From the NCBI RefSeq assembly GCF_934359325.1, contig NZ_CAKRLH010000014.1:1-17747 (forward strand): 17,747 bases of DNA, written 5' to 3'. This DNA comes from an uncultured Porphyromonas sp. GTDB taxonomy: Bacteria; Bacteroidota; Bacteroidia; Bacteroidales; Porphyromonadaceae. Below the pieces are notes generated by a model that worked only from the letters and a program-made list of their open reading frames with translations, made no database searches and was not told the origin of the DNA. The position numbers and the translations under genes are program-made. Shown here piece by piece: positions 13,639 through 17,747 of this stretch; within the stretch, counting starts at the first letter, position 1; each line of letters starts with the position of its first letter.

Positions 13639-15879
13639 TTAGTACTCATAGCTCAGCACACCGCCCTGCCGCAGCATCTCGTGTGAGATCCTGTGACTTT
13701 TGAGTGGCTTGCCATTGAAGCGTATCCCCTTGATATAGCTCTTTGCGTCTTGCGGTGCCCCCTCGATGATGAGTCGGTCGGAGCCATACCAGGTCGGATC
13801 GAGCCGGATCGTGATCCGATCAAAGGTGGGCGCCGTCAGGGCATACTCAGGTACGCCCGGCACATCGGGGTAGAGACCCATCATAGAGAAGACTGCCCAA
13901 GTGGACATCGTTCCGGTATCGTCATTCCCCGGGATCCCGTCCGGAGTCGTGTGGAAGTACTTAGCCAGCAATTCGCTCACCAGCTGTTGCGTCCGCCACT
14001 CCTCTCCACGGAAATAGGTAAAGAGGTAGGGGTAGGCAATGTCAGGCTCGTTGGAGGGGTCGTAGTGCCCATCGTCAAAGACGCTCTGCAGGTGACGGAC
14101 AAAGGCTTGTCGTCCGCCGTGGATACGGACTAGCCCTGGAATGTCGTGGGGTACAAAGAAGGCGTAATTCCACGCACAACCCTCATGAAATCCGGGATTA
14201 GGCTCAAAGTTCTTCCCCAGCTCAGGGTCGTATGGTGAGCGGAAAGAGCCATCCGGTAGCTTCGGTCGCAGCGTCTTCGTCGCCGGATCAAAGTAGTGCC
14301 TGTAGCCGAGGCTCTGCTTGTAGAAGCGCTCAGCCTCCTCCTTGTGCCCAAGTGAGTCGGCGAGGATGCTCAGTGCATGGTCTGCCACATAGTATTCGAG
14401 GGCATGGGAGACAGAGTTGTCGTACTTTCCTCGCAGAGGCACATAGCCGAGCTGGAGGTAGTCATCGTTGTCGCTCCTAATGAGATTTGCCCCACTCGGC
14501 AGGGTGGCAGATTTAAGCATTGCCTCATAGGCAGTCTCTATGTCGTAGCCTCTAAGCCCCTTGAGCCACGTGTCGACGATTACCGGTATGGCGGGATCTC
14601 CCTCCATCGTCAGCGTCTCACGCCCGATTAGCTCCCAGCGGGGCAGCCAGCCCCCCTCGCGGTACATATCGATCATCGACCGAACTATGTCGATCTGCCG
14701 CTCCGGATAGACCAGGGTCATCAACTGATGGACGTTGCGGTAGGTGTCCCAGAGGGAGAAAATGGTGTACCGGTCGTGTGCCGTCTGTCCCACGCTGTCG
14801 CTCTCCATAGTCGGGTACTGACCATTGATATCCTGGAGGATGCTCGGCTGGATCATCGTATGGTAGAGTGCTGTGTAGAAGACCTTTCGCTGCTCCTCAA
14901 TACCGCCCTCCACGGTGATGCGGCTCAGCTCCTTCTCCCAGCTTGAGGAGGCACGCTCTCGGAGTTGGGCAAAAGAGAGTTTCGCTGTCTCCGCCTCCAT
15001 ATTTTGCCAGGCGTTCTCCGTACTGACGAAGGAGACGGCAAGTCGAACTTCAATTGACTCCCCCTCACCTGTATCATAAGTGAAGTAAGCGCCTATGTCG
15101 TCTCCGGCAATCTCCCGTCCGTACTTTGTGTAGACCTTATACCTGCCGGCGTGTTGGTCCCACTCCGCCTCGGCAGTCATCGGGCGCTGATGTTTCCACC
15201 AGCCGGTGCGCTTCGGAACTTTGGACACACGGAGAGCAAAGTAGATCGGATAGACCGCTTGAGGGACATCGTAGCAGAAGTTCCCTAAGAGCTTCATCCC
15301 CTCGATCTCAGTCTCACTTTTTCGCCTAAGGAAAGCCCCCGACTCATTTGTCAGTCCTTCACCGAGATTGAGCAGTAGGTGACTCTCACCGGCGGGGAAC
15401 GTGAATCGGCTCACGCCGGTCCTGAGTGTGGAAGTAAGCTCGGCAGATATGCCGTAGCGATCGAACCGGACGGCATAGTACCCAGGCTCGGCACGCTCCG
15501 CGCTGTAGCTGGTCCCATACTTATGGTAGTCCGGCTCCAGCGGTCCTGTAGTGGCCATTAGCAGGAGGGAGCTCATATCCGGGCAGCCGACACCGCTCAG
15601 ATTGACGTGCGCAAAGCCGGTGAGGAAAGAGTTGGTCCACTCGTATGGTGTACTCCACCAGCGACTGTCCTTGTCGTAGGTGTTGCTGTCCGAGCCCATA
15701 ACATTAAAGGGTGTGACGGACATGATCCCCCACGGGCATCGGGCACCGGGATTGGTCGTGCCGTAATTGGTGGTCCCGATAAAGGGATCCACATACTCCA
15801 CAAGGCGCTCCTGCCCGTAGGCAAGAGCGCAAAGGAGTGAGAGTAGGGCTGCAGCAGTGGCTGCGACACTCTTAGGCAT
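13639..15879 (-). CDS. GH92 family exo-alpha-mannosidase, exported
   Basis: A 746-residue calcium-dependent alpha-mannosidase of family GH92, acting on mannose-rich glycans such as host N-glycans. I start it at ATG 15879 ([23 protein letters not shown], a signal peptide); the open frame also extends to a TTG at 15891. The protein opens YVDPFIGT and carries [18 protein letters not shown], then [15 protein letters not shown] with predicted catalytic acid Glu566, and [22 protein letters not shown] with Asp653 and Asp654 as the acid pair used for base catalysis. The start overlaps the end of the phosphorylase gene by 8 bp and the permease follows after 3 bp. No SusC/SusD genes or other glycosidases are visible, so this copy is not in an evident glycan-use locus within the window. 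The linkage preference (often alpha-1,2) cannot be read from the motifs. Confidence 0.93.
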   Translation of the reverse strand: MPKSVAATAAALLSLLCALAYGQERLVEYVDPFIGTTNYGTTNPGARCPWGIMSVTPFNVMGSDSNTYDKDSRWWSTPYEWTNSFLTGFAHVNLSGVGCPDMSSLLLMATTGPLEPDYHKYGTSYSAERAEPGYYAVRFDRYGISAELTSTLRTGVSRFTFPAGESHLLLNLGEGLTNESGAFLRRKSETEIEGMKLLGNFCYDVPQAVYPIYFALRVSKVPKRTGWWKHQRPMTAEAEWDQHAGRYKVYTKYGREIAGDDIGAYFTYDTGEGESIEVRLAVSFVSTENAWQNMEAETAKLSFAQLRERASSSWEKELSRITVEGGIEEQRKVFYTALYHTMIQPSILQDINGQYPTMESDSVGQTAHDRYTIFSLWDTYRNVHQLMTLVYPERQIDIVRSMIDMYREGGWLPRWELIGRETLTMEGDPAIPVIVDTWLKGLRGYDIETAYEAMLKSATLPSGANLIRSDNDDYLQLGYVPLRGKYDNSVSHALEYYVADHALSILADSLGHKEEAERFYKQSLGYRHYFDPATKTLRPKLPDGSFRSPYDPELGKNFEPNPGFHEGCAWNYAFFVPHDIPGLVRIHGGRQAFVRHLQSVFDDGHYDPSNEPDIAYPYLFTYFRGEEWRTQQLVSELLAKYFHTTPDGIPGNDDTGTMSTWAVFSMMGLYPDVPGVPEYALTAPTFDRITIRLDPTWYGSDRLIIEGAPQDAKSYIKGIRFNGKPLKSHRISHEMLRQGGVLSYEY

Positions 15880-16693
15880 AGATAGAGCCAATCAGTCGTC
15901 CGAAGAGCTTAGTCATGCGATCTGAGGCGGCATCAGCAGCCTGGATCACATCATTCTCATCATTGACGTAGTCGGGGTCGTTATTGAAGCACTCGTTGGT
16001 GATGCAGGACATACCAAAGACGTGCATCCCACAGTGCCGAGCCACGATCACTTCCGGCACGGTACTCATACCGATGGCGTCCCCTCCGATGAGGGAGAGC
16101 ATACGGCACTCGGCAGGCGTCTCATAGGAGGGACCTGTCCAGCCGACGTAGACCCCTCTCTGGAGGGAGATTCCCAACTCATCGGAGAGTCTCTCAGCCT
16201 CGTGGATCAGCCCCCGATCGTAGGGGCGAGTCATATCCGAGAAGCGGGGACCAAAGGCATCGATATTGGGCCCGATCAGAGGATTGGGAAGCCAATTGAT
16301 GTGATCAGTGATGATCATCAGATCGCCCACATGGAATGAAGTATTGAGCCCTCCTGCCGCATTGGATACAAAGAGGTACTCGATGCCTAAGAGGTGGAAG
16401 ACCCGAACGTGGAAGGTGACCTTATCCATCGGATACCCCTCGTAGTAATGAAAGCGCCCCTGCATGGCGATCACAGGAGCGCCGTCCAGCGTACCGATGA
16501 TCAGATTGCCCTTATGTCCCACTGCCGTACTGACGGGGAAGTTAGGGATGTCCTTGTAGGGGATCACCTTGGCATTCTCTATGCGGTCAGCGAGCTTCCC
16601 GAGCCCGCTCCCCAGCGTGATCGCCACCTTTGTCCCCTCCAGTACAAATGGACGGAGGTAATCGGCGGCTGCTTGATAGTCTTGTAGATTCAT
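15872..16693 (-). CDS. Purine nucleoside phosphorylase, trimeric class
   Basis: A 273-residue phosphorylase splitting purine nucleosides into base and (deoxy)ribose-1-phosphate. Motifs: TLGSGLG with phosphate-binding Ser29; His60; GRFHYYEG (79-86); NAAGG (111-115); GPSYETPAE (187-195) with Glu191; GMSTVPE (208-214); and ITNE with Asn233, matching the Asn that selects 6-oxopurines in trimeric enzymes. Guanosine and inosine-type substrates are therefore likely. It lies 18 bp after the MTA/SAH deaminase, whose product 5'-methylthioinosine could be phosphorolysed by a PNP of this fold (as in methylthioinosine phosphorylases). The end overlaps the GH92 start by 8 bp. Start ATG 16693 gives a normal length. 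A dedicated MTA or MTI phosphorylase is the main alternative. Confidence 0.93.
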   Translation of the reverse strand: MNLQDYQAAADYLRPFVLEGTKVAITLGSGLGKLADRIENAKVIPYKDIPNFPVSTAVGHKGNLIIGTLDGAPVIAMQGRFHYYEGYPMDKVTFHVRVFHLLGIEYLFVSNAAGGLNTSFHVGDLMIITDHINWLPNPLIGPNIDAFGPRFSDMTRPYDRGLIHEAERLSDELGISLQRGVYVGWTGPSYETPAECRMLSLIGGDAIGMSTVPEVIVARHCGMHVFGMSCITNECFNNDPDYVNDENDVIQAADAASDRMTKLFGRLIGSIYA

Positions 16694-16711
16694 CTCTTGA
16701 GTTATGTGTGA

Positions 16712-17747
16712 TTATACTGCTACACCGCTGCGACGGAAGAGCTCCTTGGACACTTCCTCGAAGCGCTCCCTGATCTCCCTCTCTCCCGGTATAACACGGT
16801 GTCTCATCAGCACCCTCCCATCGACGATCGTCGTGTCTATGACGTCTCCATTGGTGGCGTAGACGAGGTTGGAGATCAGGCTGTGGGTCGGCGTCATGTC
16901 GAGTCGGGAGAGATCCACGAGACAGACGTCGGCGAGGTATCCCTCGCGGATCTGCCCGCTCTCTAAGCGAAGGATCTCCGCCCCGATACGAGTGGCGCTG
17001 TCGAAGAGATCTCCCGCTTTATTCACCGTTGGGTCTCCGCTCCAGCTCTTTCCCATAAAGGAGGCGCACTTCATCGCCGTGATCATATCGAGGTTATTTG
17101 AGCTGGAGACACCATCCGTCCCCAGTCCTACCCGGACACCCCGGCGGCGCAACTCTTCGTATCTGAATTGGCTCCCCGAGGCAAGCTTCATATTCGAAGC
17201 AGGGTTATGCACCACGCTACAGCCATGGTCGGCTAGCATACGGATCTCCTCGCTGTCGAGCCATAGTCCGTGTGCCAGCACAAGGTTGTCCGACAGCACC
17301 CCGATCTCATTGAGGAAGCGAACCGGTGTCGTCCCGTACTTCTCGCAGCAATCGCGCCACTCGGTGTAGGTCTCCGAGAGGTGGAGGTGGACGAGGAGTC
17401 CATTTGCCTTGGCAAAGTCGGACCCATACTTGAGCTGCTCAGCCGATACCGTGTAGATGGCGTGAGGACCAACCGATAGTTGCACCCTGTCGGAGAAGGT
17501 GCTGAAGAGCTTGAGATACTCCTCTAGCCGCTTCCGGTCCAGTGCTGCCCGCTCCTCATCCCATCGGTCAAAGAGGGTGTAGGAGAGGTTGGCTCGCAGA
17601 CCGCTCTCCTCCACAACTCGAGCCGTCCCTTCGGGGAGGGTGTACATGTCGAGGAAGGCAGTGGTGCCGCTCTTGATCATCTCGAGTGTAGCGACACGGG
17701 CACCCCAGTAGATGTCCTCCTCCGTGAGGTGAGCCTCCACGGGCCAG
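16712..17747 (-). CDS. MTA/SAH deaminase-type amidohydrolase, C-terminal part (cut by window edge)
   Basis: The reading frame is open through the right edge (first full codon at 17746, reading WPVEAHLTEEDIYWGA), so roughly the first fifth is missing, including the metal-binding HxH. The rest shows the amidohydrolase core: EMIKSGTTAFLDMY, HLHLSET with a metal His, LAHG, VVHNPASNMKLASG and GLGTDGVSSSNNLDM with the metal-binding Asp. It closes with the small beta domain (GYLADVCLVDLS, TTIVDGRVLM). These match 5-methylthioadenosine/S-adenosylhomocysteine deaminases. Alternatives of the same fold are 6-amino-6-deoxyfutalosine deaminase and guanine or chlorohydrolase types. Placement just before a purine nucleoside phosphorylase favours nucleoside salvage. 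Confidence 0.85.
   Translation of the reverse strand, partial: WPVEAHLTEEDIYWGARVATLEMIKSGTTAFLDMYTLPEGTARVVEESGLRANLSYTLFDRWDEERAALDRKRLEEYLKLFSTFSDRVQLSVGPHAIYTVSAEQLKYGSDFAKANGLLVHLHLSETYTEWRDCCEKYGTTPVRFLNEIGVLSDNLVLAHGLWLDSEEIRMLADHGCSVVHNPASNMKLASGSQFRYEELRRRGVRVGLGTDGVSSSNNLDMITAMKCASFMGKSWSGDPTVNKAGDLFDSATRIGAEILRLESGQIREGYLADVCLVDLSRLDMTPTHSLISNLVYATNGDVIDTTIVDGRVLMRHRVIPGEREIRERFEEVSKELFRRSGVAV

Noticed and set aside
15880..15891. Longer GH92 start
   Set aside because: It would use TTG; the ATG at 15879 gives a standard signal peptide and a smaller overlap.

Overview
The window looks like chromosome from a member of the Bacteroidota, most likely Porphyromonas or a close relative. 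The evidence is the set of proteins (secreted DPP-IV of Porphyromonas type, GH92 mannosidase, CTP-type S41 protease, YciH/SUI1 protein, paired short ChrA proteins) and promoter matches of the Bacteroidota type (TAnnTTTG near -7, TTTG near -33). The genus is inferred; no rRNA marker is present. Thirteen protein genes cover almost everything. They lie in three blocks, with tight overlaps or short gaps inside each. I see no rRNA, tRNA, IS element or CRISPR array.

Left block, minus strand (5620 down to 1): an exported S41 protease, a SUI1/YciH translation factor, an AddA/RecB-like helicase-nuclease, and rlmN cut by the window edge. The junctions are a 14-bp overlap, a 2-bp gap and a 1-bp TGATG overlap, so this is probably one transcript. 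Middle block, plus strand (6064-11489): dipeptidyl peptidase IV, lipoyl synthase, a lactonase-fold lipoprotein and two half-size chromate-family transporters, with ATGA overlaps or short gaps. Right block, minus strand (17747 down to 11878): an MTA/SAH deaminase cut by the window edge, purine nucleoside phosphorylase, a GH92 alpha-mannosidase, a LolC/E-type permease and lumazine synthase (ribH). The deaminase and phosphorylase form a plausible purine-salvage pair (deamination, then phosphorolysis).

The middle and right blocks converge on a 388-bp gap (11490-11877). It holds a hairpin that can terminate in both directions, a second weaker hairpin, and a short 10-bp-period repeat. No convincing gene is present there.

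The most unusual DNA is the 443-bp divergent gap (5621-6063) between the two secreted peptidases. It contains four copies of an 18-bp palindromic site (best copy ACTAATACCGGTATTAGT) whose centres are exactly 22 bp apart. It also holds a perfect 20-bp palindrome at the predicted start of the S41 transcript, one promoter candidate in each direction, and a possible 13-codon leader ORF whose stop overlaps the DPP-IV start as ATGA. This looks like a compact control region for two peptidase genes, with a helically phased operator array that I do not recognise.
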